Shown here: one piece after another, positions 9,326 to 18,336 of the stretch | Layout of the letters: each line of letters starts with the position of its first letter | How positions within the stretch are numbered: the stretch's first letter is position 1 | Program-made: the position numbers and the translations under genes | Origin: Rubrivivax gelatinosus IL144 | GTDB taxonomy: Bacteria > Pseudomonadota > Gammaproteobacteria > Burkholderiales > Burkholderiaceae_C | Length of the DNA: 64,000 nucleotides | Direction of reading: 5' to 3' | NCBI RefSeq assembly: GCF_000284255.1 | Contig: NC_017075.1 | Span: 1,860,001 to 1,924,000, forward strand | The notes under the pieces: model-generated | Told to the model about the DNA's origin: nothing | The model's database searches: none | Seen by the model: only the letters and a program-made list of their open reading frames with translations

Positions 9326-11533
9326 GTGTCCGACTCCAGTTCTTTCCACCTCCTCGATGAGCGCATCCAGCGCTTTATCTGGGCGGAGGGCTGGGAGTCG
9401 CTCCGGGAGGCCCAAGAGGCTGCCATCCCCCTGATCGTCAAGGCTGACCGAGACGTCATCGTGGCCGCTGCCACCGCAGCAGGTAAGACAGAAGCGGCGT
9501 TCCTTCCCGCCTTGACGCATTTGATGGCGTTGGAGCCGCCGGGCCTCATCGTCTACATCAGCCCGCTGAAGGCTCTCATCAACGACCAATTTGGTCGCCT
9601 GGACCGACTCTGCGAGCAGTTGGAAGTGTCGGTTTGGCCGTGGCACGGCGACATCTCTTCATCCGTGAAGACGCGGTTCTTGGCCAAGCGGCAAGGGGTC
9701 TTGCTCATCACCCCGGAGTCACTCGAGGCGCTTCTGTGCAACCGCGGCACGACGATTCGCGCAGCCTTCGAGCGACTGACCTTCTTCGTGGTCGATGAGC
9801 TTCACGCTTTCATTGGCGCAGAACGTGGCAAGCAACTGCAGTCGCTGATGCATCGCATCGAACGTGTCCTTGGTCGAACCGTACCTCGCATCGGGCTTTC
9901 TGCCACCCTCGGCGACATGAGCCTTGCTGCCGGGTTCCTGCGGCCTGGCCGTGGGGCGGCGGTGGCGATGGTGGAGTCGAAGTCCGCCGGAAGCGAGCTC
10001 AAGATTCTGGTCAAGGGCTACGAGGAACCCTTGGTTGTTTGCCCAGAAGAGGGCGAGGACCCACCGGAGCCGACGACACCGGCTCAGATTGCTGCGCATG
10101 TCTTCAAGGGCTTGAGAGGCTCGAACAACTTGGTGTTCCCCAACTCCAGGCGCGAGGTGGAGAGGTACACGCACTTGCTCAATAAGCTCTGCACGGCGCA
10201 GCAGGTACCGAACGAGTTCTGGCCCCACCACGGTAGCTTGTCCAAGGAAATTCGCTCGGAGACCGAGTCCGCGCTCAAGCAGAAGGAACGCCCCGCTACC
10301 GCCATATGCACGAACACGCTCGAGCTGGGCATCGACATCGGGGCGGTCAAGAGCGTCGCGCAGATTGGCCCGCCTCCCTCGGTGGCAAGCCTTCGTCAGC
10401 GCCTTGGCCGCTCGGGACGAAGGAAGGGCGACCCTGCAATTCTGCGTGGCTACTGCATCGAGGACGCGCTGGGCGGAAAGTCGTCTATCGCTGACGACCT
10501 TCGACTTGGAACAGTGCAGATGGTGGCGATGATTTCGCTGCTGCTGGAGGGGTGGTTCGAGCCACCGCGGTCGCATGGAGCACACCTCTCGACGTTGATT
10601 CAGCAGGTGCTGTCGTTCATCGCTCAGAACGGCGGAGCCACCATCGGTCAGCTCTATAGCTTGCTGTGCGCCCCGGCCACGCCATTCGCGGGGGTCTCAA
10701 AGGACGAGTTCATTGAGCTCGTCCGTCACCTCGGGCAGAAGGAACTGCTGATGCAGGACTCTGCGGGCACGCTTCTTCACGGGCGCGTGGGTGAGAAGCT
10801 AGTCAACCACTACACCTTCTACGCAGCGTTCGCGACAGACGAAGAGTTCCGCATCGTGGCTGGCGGCAAGACACTGGGTACTCTGCCGGTGTCGCAGGCG
10901 CTCGTCATCGGTCAACGCATCCTGTTTGCGGGCAAGACTTGGCGAGTCGAGGACATCGACGAGGACCAGAAGGTCATATTTGTTGCCCGAGCTGGCGGGG
11001 GCGCTCCGCCGCTGTTCTCTGGTGGGGCGGGGAGGACCCACACGCAGGTGCGGCAACGGATGCGCCAGCTGTTGGAGTCAGCGGAGGTGCCGCCCTACTT
11101 GGACGAAGTCGCGAATCGGTTCTTGGTCGAGGGCCGAGCTTGCTACGCAAGTCGCGGGCTCGGGCAGGCGTACTGGGTGGACCAAGGTTCGGAGCTGCTC
11201 TTGTTGACTTGGCTCGGAGATTCCGCAAACGAAGCGTTGGCTTGTTTGCTGCAGCGTCGCGGCTTCATCGCTACTCCTGGCGGCCCAGGAGTGCAGGTCC
11301 TGAAAGGCAGAAGTACCACCGAGGCCGTCGTAAGCGTCTTGTTCGACGCTGCCGTTGACGAAGCGCCGCCATTGGACATGCTGCTGGCCAAGACAAAGAA
11401 CCTACAGCGTGAGAAGTGGGATTGGGCATTGCCGGACCCCTTGCTGCGAAAGGCATACGCGAGCCTGTACCTAAACATGGGCGAGGCGCTTGCCTGGCTT
11501 CGAGCGCTTCCGAATCGAACTTGCGATGACTGA
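9326..11533 (+). CDS. Lhr-like superfamily 2 DEAD/DEAH-box helicase
   Basis: The GTG start at 9326 follows a GAAGGAAG ribosome site. The 735-residue product has a Q-like motif near 29 (LREAQEAAIP), Walker A ATAAGKTE at 49-56, motif II VVDELH, motif III GLSATLGD, and motif VI QRLGRSGR. The helicase core is followed by an Lhr-type winged-helix and accessory region. Similar helicases accompany BrxD-type ATPases in BREX type 2 and other defence loci. It lies 23 bases after the ATPase gene and is the probable DNA or RNA-DNA translocase of the TerB module. Confidence 0.85.
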   Translation: MSDSSSFHLLDERIQRFIWAEGWESLREAQEAAIPLIVKADRDVIVAAATAAGKTEAAFLPALTHLMALEPPGLIVYISPLKALINDQFGRLDRLCEQLEVSVWPWHGDISSSVKTRFLAKRQGVLLITPESLEALLCNRGTTIRAAFERLTFFVVDELHAFIGAERGKQLQSLMHRIERVLGRTVPRIGLSATLGDMSLAAGFLRPGRGAAVAMVESKSAGSELKILVKGYEEPLVVCPEEGEDPPEPTTPAQIAAHVFKGLRGSNNLVFPNSRREVERYTHLLNKLCTAQQVPNEFWPHHGSLSKEIRSETESALKQKERPATAICTNTLELGIDIGAVKSVAQIGPPPSVASLRQRLGRSGRRKGDPAILRGYCIEDALGGKSSIADDLRLGTVQMVAMISLLLEGWFEPPRSHGAHLSTLIQQVLSFIAQNGGATIGQLYSLLCAPATPFAGVSKDEFIELVRHLGQKELLMQDSAGTLLHGRVGEKLVNHYTFYAAFATDEEFRIVAGGKTLGTLPVSQALVIGQRILFAGKTWRVEDIDEDQKVIFVARAGGGAPPLFSGGAGRTHTQVRQRMRQLLESAEVPPYLDEVANRFLVEGRACYASRGLGQAYWVDQGSELLLLTWLGDSANEALACLLQRRGFIATPGGPGVQVLKGRSTTEAVVSVLFDAAVDEAPPLDMLLAKTKNLQREKWDWALPDPLLRKAYASLYLNMGEALAWLRALPNRTCDD

Positions 11534-11589
11534 CGGTTCAGCAGACCCTACGTGGATGTCGCGGCGAAACCCGATTAGCAGGGGTTCCT

Positions 11590-13533
11590 TTGCCAGCAAG
11601 ATGGTCTGCTGAGGAACGGCGGCGATGGCAGGAAGTGCTCGACCAGGTTGCGAGGCAACCGGCGAGCGATAGCCTGCCGGATGGGCCCGTCGTATCGGCC
11701 CAAGGAGCTGGGACGTCAGAGAAGGCGGCGGCGAGCGAGCTGGCTGCGCCCTCCGCCGTGCCAGCGGAATGTGAGGACACCGTCCGGCTGGACGAGTTCG
11801 ACCGGCTGTTCGGCGCCAAGGCGCCCCAGGTCGAACTCACGCATTCGGTGCCGGACGCGCCGGTGCACGTGGAACAAATTGCTGCTCGCACTTCGGCACA
11901 AGAGTTCAGTTTGCCGAAGCCGCCTGCGCCAGAGCGTCCCCGATGGTATGGCCCCACCCACACTGTTGAGGTGCGCGGTCTCGTCCTGCCAGGACTACTG
12001 AGCGTCGCGCTGAAGCCTCCGCCCAAGGGCGTAGTGCTGCACCCCGCAACCGTCGCGGCGTGGATGCCTGCAGACCTCGGTGTGCCAACAGACGGCGTTG
12101 AACCTATCCGGGATGTCTGGTCCATCCCCAGCTACGCTTCGCTGACCGTCGCCCAGCGAGGCTTGTATCTGAAGTGGCTCGCCTCCGGTAGGGAGCTTTC
12201 CGTGCCGGCGCATCTGGCACTTCTCTTTGTTTGCGGGCTCGAGTCTAGGGTCGTCGAGGCAGGCCCGACCGCCCTCGCGGACGAGGAGCGCCGGGCGATT
12301 GCATGGGCCTCTCGGGACGTTGTCGCTCGGTTTGGGAGTGCGTTGCCGCAGCTTCGCGAACACTGCCTTAACCTGGCGGGCTTCTTGGATGCGGTTGACG
12401 CGCCAGCCCGCTGGTACTTGCTCGATGTCCCAGAACTCGCAGAGACCTATGACCCTTCGGCCCCTTTGCAAGTGGCCCTTGGGCAAGCGGCCCGTGACGG
12501 CGCGTTCCTTCCCCCCGCTTGGGCGCTTGCATCCGTGCTGAGTGACGTGCGTGTGCCAAAGAAGACGCCCGTTGGCCGCTGCCCCGAGGAGATGCGCGAA
12601 CTGTTCTGTATCCACTTTCAGTCAGCTTTTCCAAAGGGACTGAAGGTGGAGCGCAGGCCGTTCAATGCGCTCAAGGTCGTCTACCGGGGTACGCCTGACC
12701 GACGTACGGGTGCGCCGGCAAGCACTTCGGTTGTTGTCCCGTCCGCTGACCAGACTTGGTTCACACAGGACCAGGTTCAGGCTATCAGAGAGGCATTTGA
12801 CCGATGCGCTGATGAGTTGTCGGCGTACAGTAGATTCATCGGCCGCATGCCTATCGCAAAGGGTACTCCCGATGCCGAAGTGCGCCTGCCGCTAAGCCTC
12901 CTTCGGCGGCGGCTTGCCGCCAACTTCGAGGTGCTGAGTGCAAGTCTCGGTCGACGCAAAGAAGTGTCATTGGACCAAGCTTGGATGGCTCTGTGGGGGA
13001 AGCTGCCCGAGCGCAAGGACAGTACGTCTTTCTTGCGCGCACTGCTTGAGGCGGAGGGGTTAACTGTCGTCGCGACGTTGCCGGTGTCTACCCAAAGGGC
13101 GGGCGTCCCATCCCCTCCAGGGCGGCCGTTCCGGCTAGACCCAGAGAGGCTCGAGAGGGTCCGCAAAGACGAGGCTGCTGCTACCAAGCTGCTCTCGGCT
13201 CTCTTCACCGACACAGCGGAACAGGCCACGCCTGCATCGCCGGCGACCGTGCATGTCGACCCGGACCGGGCGTTGTTTCCGCAGCTCGATGACGACCACT
13301 TCCGGCTCTTGATAAGCCTACTCAATGCAGACGCCTGGACTCGGGAGCGACTGAAACAAGCGGCCAGCCAGCTCGGCCTGATGTTGGATGGTGCGCTGGA
13401 GGTCATAAACGATGCCGCGTTCGAGCTGACTGGCGGGCCTCTGGTGGTTGACAACGGTGACTTGGGGGTGGATTCGGCGACTGCTCGCCAGATCGGTGGA
13501 GCGCTGGTGTCGTTTCGGCAGGCGCTCCGTTGA
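11590..13533 (+). CDS. Second TerB_N/TerB_C protein, lacking central TerB
   Basis: The 647-residue product resembles the protein encoded at 5596-8001 at both ends. A TerB_N-like region contains YASLTVAQRGLYLKWLASGR near 182-201. A TerB_C-like tail contains LGLMLDGALEVINDAAFEL. There is no membrane segment and no recognisable central TerB domain. No ATG or GTG is available near the expected N-terminus, so the start is taken as TTG at 11590, with a GCAGGGG about 5 bases upstream; a start slightly further in is possible. A likely reading is a soluble partner of the membrane-anchored TerB protein. Confidence 0.7.
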   Translation: MPARWSAEERRRWQEVLDQVARQPASDSLPDGPVVSAQGAGTSEKAAASELAAPSAVPAECEDTVRLDEFDRLFGAKAPQVELTHSVPDAPVHVEQIAARTSAQEFSLPKPPAPERPRWYGPTHTVEVRGLVLPGLLSVALKPPPKGVVLHPATVAAWMPADLGVPTDGVEPIRDVWSIPSYASLTVAQRGLYLKWLASGRELSVPAHLALLFVCGLESRVVEAGPTALADEERRAIAWASRDVVARFGSALPQLREHCLNLAGFLDAVDAPARWYLLDVPELAETYDPSAPLQVALGQAARDGAFLPPAWALASVLSDVRVPKKTPVGRCPEEMRELFCIHFQSAFPKGLKVERRPFNALKVVYRGTPDRRTGAPASTSVVVPSADQTWFTQDQVQAIREAFDRCADELSAYSRFIGRMPIAKGTPDAEVRLPLSLLRRRLAANFEVLSASLGRRKEVSLDQAWMALWGKLPERKDSTSFLRALLEAEGLTVVATLPVSTQRAGVPSPPGRPFRLDPERLERVRKDEAAATKLLSALFTDTAEQATPASPATVHVDPDRALFPQLDDDHFRLLISLLNADAWTRERLKQAASQLGLMLDGALEVINDAAFELTGGPLVVDNGDLGVDSATARQIGGALVSFRQALR

Positions 13534-13696
13534 AGTCAAATCTGTTGAGGGGCGCTGAAGCCCCCCTCGAAGGTTCAGCTTTGCCCCTGCAGGTGGAGAA
13601 GCTGTCGTCCAAGGCGTTGAGATGAGGGGCAAGTTGCCCAAGTGGGCGCCTTCTTCCCAGTGCCCGGTCTGGACTCCTCACGGCTGATGGTAAAAA

Positions 13697-13717
13697 CGTG
13701 TTGCAATTTGCAATACG
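13697..13717. promoter_or_regulatory. 21-bp palindrome, candidate operator
   Basis: The arms are CGTGTTGCAA and TTGCAATACG around a central T. Each arm contains the self-complementary hexamer TTGCAA, and only one base pair outside the centre mismatches. It lies 12 bases before the ATG of a ribbon-helix-helix-like gene and upstream of zorA. The position fits autoregulation of that small gene and of the zor operon. Function is inferred from symmetry and position only. Confidence 0.55.
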
Positions 13718-13729
13718 GGTCCTTGACGC

Positions 13730-13943
13730 ATGAACGCTGAGAAATCGGTCGGACTGACCTTCCGGGTGACACCGAAGACCAAGCGGCTCCTCGTCGCAGC
13801 GGCTGAGTACGAAAAACGCACCTTGACCAACATTGTTCGAGGTGCTTGTGGCGGAGTTCTGCCAGCGCGCGGGGATAGTGGAAGCTGAGGCGAGGAACGC
13901 CCCGAAGAGGGCCGCAAGTTCAGGGAAGAAAGTGCATGAGTGA
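13730..13943 (+). pseudogene. Frameshifted ribbon-helix-helix-like regulator
   Basis: From ATG 13730 the frame reads MNAEKSVGLTFRVTPKTKR and then a helical stretch typical of short RHH/Arc-like proteins, but it stops after 52 residues at 13888. Shifting frame by one base at ATTGTTCGAG (about 13830-13838) restores a plausible helix (FEVLVAEFCQRAGIVEAEAR). It ends in a basic tail whose stop overlaps the zorA start by 8 bases, giving about 70 residues. One extra T explains the break. The near-perfect palindrome just upstream would suit an RHH repressor. It could be a real mutation or a sequencing error; no slippery heptamer is seen that would suggest programmed shifting. Confidence 0.6.
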
Positions 13944-15939
13944 AACTGCGAAGCTGCTAGGCGGCATCCACCCGTCTCTGCAGACCCTTCATGGGCTGCC
14001 GCTGTGGGTCTTCCTGTTGGTCGTCCTGCTGACCAGTATTTTCCTTCTGGGTTACTTGCTCAAGGGAACGCAGGTCTGGTGGCAACTGAGGTCAACTGTC
14101 CGCGCGGTGCGGTCCTTTGGGGGGCAGAAGGCGCCGCCAGACCCGAAGGCGGTTGGTCGGGCCTTCCAGTCGGAGCCCCTGAAGCACCTATGGGAAGAGT
14201 ACGACGACACCTTGCATGAGCTGCGCAAAGCAGCCTCTGGAGAGGTTGCCCTCGTCGAGGTCCGGGCAACTGTGCCAGCCGAGGCGATGTTCACGAGGGA
14301 TGTACTCGTGGACAGCCGGCTCTTCGACGACTTCACCCGTCACCTGCCTGGCGTTCTCACTGGCCTAGGCATTATCGGTACCTTTGCAGGGCTGCTCGCT
14401 GGCCTGCAGGACTTCAAGCCATTTCCTATTGAGGAGGCGGTCAAGGGGCTGGGGCCGCTGCTGCTCGGGGTTCAACATGCTTTCGTTGCCTCGGGCGTGG
14501 CCATCGGCTGCGCCATGGTTGTCGTGTTCGTCAGCCGATTCACACTGGCGTACCTGTATGGGCTCGTCGAGCAGCTAACGCATGGCATCGACAGCCTCTA
14601 CTCCACCGGCGCCGGTGAGGAGTACTTGGCCCGGCTCGTCAGGTCCTCGGAGCAAAACGCAGCCAGTACCGCACAGCTCAAGGACGCGCTTGTGGAAGAC
14701 CTCCACAAGATGATGACCAACCTGGTTGACCGGCAGATTGCCGCTCAGGAGGCCTCAACGCTAGCGCTGGGCAAGCACATCGGCGAAGCCATCTCGACCG
14801 CTGTCGCAGGACCCATGGAGCGAATGGGCAACGCCATGGAGGCGACCGCCCGCGGAAACGGAGAGCAGGTCAACTCGATGCTTGAGACCTTGCTCACCGG
14901 TTTCATGGCCAAGTTGGAAGACACCTTCGGCGGGCAGATGAGGGGCATCAACGAGCAGATGCAGCGCTCCATGGACTCGATGGCGGCCGTGCAAGCCTCG
15001 CTGCAAGGGTTGCTCGCAGACATCAAGCAGACCAACGAGCATGCGGCAACACAGATGTCCGGCACTCTCGAGGAGGCCATGAAAAGGGCAGCGGACAACC
15101 AGCAGCTGCTGACTGACCAGATGCGGGAGTTCGTTCAGGACTTCCGGCGCCTTGTGACCGAGGAGCAGAACAAGTCCAAGGCCGCCATGGACGAGGCCGT
15201 GATGAAGGTGTTAAGAGAAGTCGCCGTCGCGATTGAGGGCCTGGAAGGTGCTCGCAAGGCATCAGCTGCCGAGGAGGCGGGGCGCAACGACCGCTTGGCC
15301 TCGCAAACCAATCAGCTGGTTGGGGGGCTCACCGCTCAGGTCGAGGCGCTTCTGGGTGCCGTCTCCGACCAAGTAGCCAAGACTCAGCGCAACATTGACG
15401 CACTGTCGCAAGTCTCCCTCAGCGCTATCGACGGCATGAACCACGGAGCGCTGACGATGAGCAGTGCTGCTCAGCGATTTGAGACCGCGGGCAGCGCGGT
15501 TTCGACGGTCTTCGAGCGCTCCACGAAGGTTGCCGACACGCTTGCCTCCGCGTCAGCTGCACTCCAGGCGGCATCCACGGCGGTCCAGCGCGGGTTCGAA
15601 CAGTACGACTCGACCAGGCGAACCGTGGACTCTCAAGTCGCGGTACTGACTGGCCTGATTGAAGCGGCCAAGAAGGAAGCTGGCGTTTCCCAAGAGTTGG
15701 TCGCGAGCATCAAGGCAAGCGCTGATTCCATGCGCGCGGCCGAAGCACAGAGCCGGGAGCACCTTGCGGGCGTCAATGCGGCACTGCTGAAGGCTTTTGA
15801 GGACTTCGGGATTCAGCTGGTAAGTCGCATCAAGGACGCCATCGCTGAGACGGACCGCCATCTAGCCCAGGGCACGGGGCACCTGAACGGAGTTGTGCAG
15901 GAACTCGCCAATGCGGTTCAGCGCATGAAGAGGGCCTGA
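13936..15939 (+). CDS. zorA: ZorA, Zorya defence motor channel subunit
   Basis: ZorA and ZorB form a proton- or ion-driven inner-membrane motor related to MotA/MotB and ExbB/ExbD that senses phage entry. This 667-residue protein has a hydrophobic segment at about 21-42, a second at about 137-157 (LPGVLTGLGIIGTFAGLLAGL) and a third near 181-205. A very long helical tail (about 225-667) matches the cytoplasmic ZorA tail. AGGGAAG precedes the ATG. It sits directly before zorB. Confidence 0.93.
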   Translation: MSETAKLLGGIHPSLQTLHGLPLWVFLLVVLLTSIFLLGYLLKGTQVWWQLRSTVRAVRSFGGQKAPPDPKAVGRAFQSEPLKHLWEEYDDTLHELRKAASGEVALVEVRATVPAEAMFTRDVLVDSRLFDDFTRHLPGVLTGLGIIGTFAGLLAGLQDFKPFPIEEAVKGLGPLLLGVQHAFVASGVAIGCAMVVVFVSRFTLAYLYGLVEQLTHGIDSLYSTGAGEEYLARLVRSSEQNAASTAQLKDALVEDLHKMMTNLVDRQIAAQEASTLALGKHIGEAISTAVAGPMERMGNAMEATARGNGEQVNSMLETLLTGFMAKLEDTFGGQMRGINEQMQRSMDSMAAVQASLQGLLADIKQTNEHAATQMSGTLEEAMKRAADNQQLLTDQMREFVQDFRRLVTEEQNKSKAAMDEAVMKVLREVAVAIEGLEGARKASAAEEAGRNDRLASQTNQLVGGLTAQVEALLGAVSDQVAKTQRNIDALSQVSLSAIDGMNHGALTMSSAAQRFETAGSAVSTVFERSTKVADTLASASAALQAASTAVQRGFEQYDSTRRTVDSQVAVLTGLIEAAKKEAGVSQELVASIKASADSMRAAEAQSREHLAGVNAALLKAFEDFGIQLVSRIKDAIAETDRHLAQGTGHLNGVVQELANAVQRMKRA

Positions 15940-15940
15940 G

Positions 15941-16645
15941 ATGCTGACCAGTATCGTCCTCAAGCGGCGCGGCAAGCCTGAGGGGGAAAGTCCGTTCTGG
16001 ATTTCATTCTCTGACCTGATGTCGGCCTTGATGGTGCTGTTTCTGGTCGTGATGGCGGTGACGCTGGTTGCGGTGACGCAGAGCATTGATGCGGCAACGC
16101 GCGCGTCCATCGAGCGTAGCCAGGCCATCAGCAAGCTGATGTCGCTTATTGCCGAGGACTCGAAGAAGAGTGGGGTCGGCGTAGACCAAAGCAACTTCCG
16201 CATCGACCTGGGCAAGGACGTCAGGTTCGATAGTGGCAGCTACACCATCACTCCTGCGGCGCGTCAGTTCCTGCGAAGCTACGTCCCGGTTCTGCTGAAG
16301 GCCAAGGACACACCAGAGGGGAAGCGCTGGCTGCGTAGCGTGGTCATCGAGGGGTTCACCGACGAGGACGGCACGTACCTCTACAACCTCCTGTTGAGCC
16401 TGGACCGTAGCAGAAGCGTCGTCTGTGCGTTGTTCGAGGGTGCCAGCGGGAGCGAGGGCCTACGTCGGGACCAGCTCCAGAAGGTGCAGGAGCTGTTCCT
16501 CGTAGGGGGCTACTCCTTCAACTCCATCAAGAAGGACAAGGCTGAGAGCAGGCGGGTGGAGTTCAAGGTGGACTTCTGGGGCCTCGAGGAGACTCCGGTG
16601 CCGCCCAGTGACGTTCTGAAGGACAAGGAGTTTGGGAAGTGCTAG
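15941..16645 (+). CDS. zorB: ZorB, OmpA-like motor stator subunit
   Basis: This 234-residue protein has one N-terminal membrane helix (FWISFSDLMSALMVLFLVVM). Asp25 in the FSDLM motif corresponds to the ion-carrying aspartate of MotB/ZorB proteins. The periplasmic part is an OmpA-like peptidoglycan-binding domain with the VIEGFTDEDGTYLYN and LSLDRSRSV motifs. It starts one base after the zorA stop, and its end overlaps the GTG start of zorC, as expected for co-translated subunits. Confidence 0.93.
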   Translation: MLTSIVLKRRGKPEGESPFWISFSDLMSALMVLFLVVMAVTLVAVTQSIDAATRASIERSQAISKLMSLIAEDSKKSGVGVDQSNFRIDLGKDVRFDSGSYTITPAARQFLRSYVPVLLKAKDTPEGKRWLRSVVIEGFTDEDGTYLYNLLLSLDRSRSVVCALFEGASGSEGLRRDQLQKVQELFLVGGYSFNSIKKDKAESRRVEFKVDFWGLEETPVPPSDVLKDKEFGKC

Positions 16646-18336
16646 CCGCTCAGGCCCTCCAGGTCCTCACCCGTGACCTTGCGGCTTGCATAGCGAGGAT
16701 GGGCCTGGGCGGTGGCAACTTCGGAGTGCCCGGCCTGGTCGAGAAGCCTGTACGGGAAGCCGAGCGAATCTTCCAGGGCTATGCCAAGGCACAGCCCAGG
16801 CAGGAGGACTCGTACGCAGCAGCCCGCGCCTTCTTGCGAGGTCAAAGGCTCGATGCTTGGCAGCGCGACCTTGTCGCCAGCGCAGTTGCCCAGCCCATCC
16901 GGGAGGCTGGCGACGAGACAGCTCTGGGGTCCCAGCGGTTCGACACGCTTCTTGGCGAGTACCAAGCGGAGGCTGAACGAGGCGACCTTTGGCGCCTGAC
17001 CTGGCACGGCTTGCTTTACTCCTACTTCCAGTACGACATCAGTGCGGCCGGTGGCACTGCTGCCCAAACTGGGTGGGAAAAGCTAAGGGCATTTCTCGAG
17101 CGGACCTGGCCGCTCATCGACCGACAGGTTGGAGCTGGTCTCGTCCCGGACTGGGTGCATGTGCTTCGCAAGGAAGGGGCTGTGCTGTCCAGAAGCCCAG
17201 TCGACAAGTACGCGCGAGGGTACCTTCGAGGCGACTCCGCAGCAGTAGACCAACTGGCGGAGGACCTGGGCATCCCTCCGTCGTCTTGGTTCTGGCACGC
17301 ACTCGTCCTGGGGGCTGTAAAGCGGGCGACCGCCGACTCCGATGCCGAGTTCCAACGTCTGGTGCCGCAGCTGATTCAACTCATCAAGACAAGGCCCGGC
17401 TTCCGGGACGAGGCGCTTGAGTACATTCTTGTGCGGTATCACGCCTGTAGAGCCGCGCCGCAGGACGAGCTGCTTCGCGACTTCGTATGCGCTCCGGCCG
17501 TTTGGAGGAACCCGAAGCTCAAGGCAGCAGGGTATGCCACCGCATGGAACCGTGTTCCCGAGCCCGTTTGGCAGATGGTGCTGGGCTGGGTCAACGAGCG
17601 CAATCTCAAGGACTTCTTCGACATTCTTGCCGCGCGCAACCAAGCCGATGAGGGTCGGCTGGCGTTCTGGTCGCAGTACCTGAAGCAGATTACCTGGACG
17701 AGGCTCGTCTTCGGCGCTGACACGATGGCGCTTCAGCGAAGAAGCCCGGAGGTCAGGAACCTCATCGCACGCGAGGAGGGTGCGTACGCGCGGCTTGACG
17801 GCAAATCGGAGGTTGACGCTTTCATGATGCAGATTGGGTCCTACCTCATCGTCGAGTTCAGCAAGAAGCCCAACGCCTGCTACGCCTACAAGGTTGATGA
17901 GCTGCCGTTCGAGCCCTACGCGAAGCACTACGACGGCGGAACCACCGACCTTGCGTATGGCTACCGCGGAGAGAAGGCTGCCCGAATCGTCCACACGCCG
18001 GGTTGGCAAGCTCGTGCTGCGGAGGAACTCCGACGACTCGGCATTCGGCCGGACCGGCCCGATGCGCAGCGCGTCGTGGGCGGAGGCGCAGCCACTGGCT
18101 CGGCTACAGCAGGCGGGTCAAGACCGGATAGCGCTTCGCCTGGTCCCGACATGCCGGCGCTTGAGGCGTTGATGAGGCGATTCCGAGGGGCCACGATTGA
18201 TGACCGACGCGGTCCTGGGGGCGGCCGACTTTGGGTGGAAGACCCATTGCAGAGGGTGCAGCTTGGCTCTGAGTTGAAGGCTCTGGGCTTTAAGTGGGCG
18301 AATCCCCGCCAGGCTTGGTACTACCCGGAGAGCTGA
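16639..18336 (+). CDS. zorC: ZorC, EH-signature-type Zorya protein
   Basis: This is a 565-residue soluble protein between zorB and zorD. Its position, length and helical EH-signature-like body (FLERTWPLI and WFWHALVLG among the aromatic helices) identify it as ZorC of a type I Zorya system, a DNA-binding effector partner. After a Gly/Ala/Ser-rich linker (about 475-500), the last 65 residues look like a separate small domain ending LGFKWANPRQAWYYPES. A similar GFKW-AWY motif occurs in small domains of plasmid and phage proteins. Start is GTG at 16639, overlapping zorB. Confidence 0.85.
   Translation: MLAAQALQVLTRDLAACIARMGLGGGNFGVPGLVEKPVREAERIFQGYAKAQPRQEDSYAAARAFLRGQRLDAWQRDLVASAVAQPIREAGDETALGSQRFDTLLGEYQAEAERGDLWRLTWHGLLYSYFQYDISAAGGTAAQTGWEKLRAFLERTWPLIDRQVGAGLVPDWVHVLRKEGAVLSRSPVDKYARGYLRGDSAAVDQLAEDLGIPPSSWFWHALVLGAVKRATADSDAEFQRLVPQLIQLIKTRPGFRDEALEYILVRYHACRAAPQDELLRDFVCAPAVWRNPKLKAAGYATAWNRVPEPVWQMVLGWVNERNLKDFFDILAARNQADEGRLAFWSQYLKQITWTRLVFGADTMALQRRSPEVRNLIAREEGAYARLDGKSEVDAFMMQIGSYLIVEFSKKPNACYAYKVDELPFEPYAKHYDGGTTDLAYGYRGEKAARIVHTPGWQARAAEELRRLGIRPDRPDAQRVVGGGAATGSATAGGSRPDSASPGPDMPALEALMRRFRGATIDDRRGPGGGRLWVEDPLQRVQLGSELKALGFKWANPRQAWYYPES

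Noticed and set aside
7998..11533. BREX type 2 locus
   Set aside because: BrxD-like ATPase and Lhr-like helicase are present, but PglX methyltransferase, PglZ, BrxC and other core genes are not in the window.
5551..13533. Tellurite-resistance operon
   Set aside because: Only TerB-type domains are present; no terC, terD, terZ or terA. The neighbours are ATPase, helicase and SMC genes, so a DNA-processing role fits better.
13730..13943. Programmed frameshift in the small RHH-like gene
   Set aside because: No slippery heptamer or downstream pseudoknot was recognised at the shift point; a one-base insertion is simpler.
13936..16645. Flagellar MotA/MotB or ExbB/ExbD transport pair
   Set aside because: The first protein has a coiled-coil tail of over 400 residues and is followed by zorC and a SNF2-Mrr zorD, which is diagnostic of Zorya.
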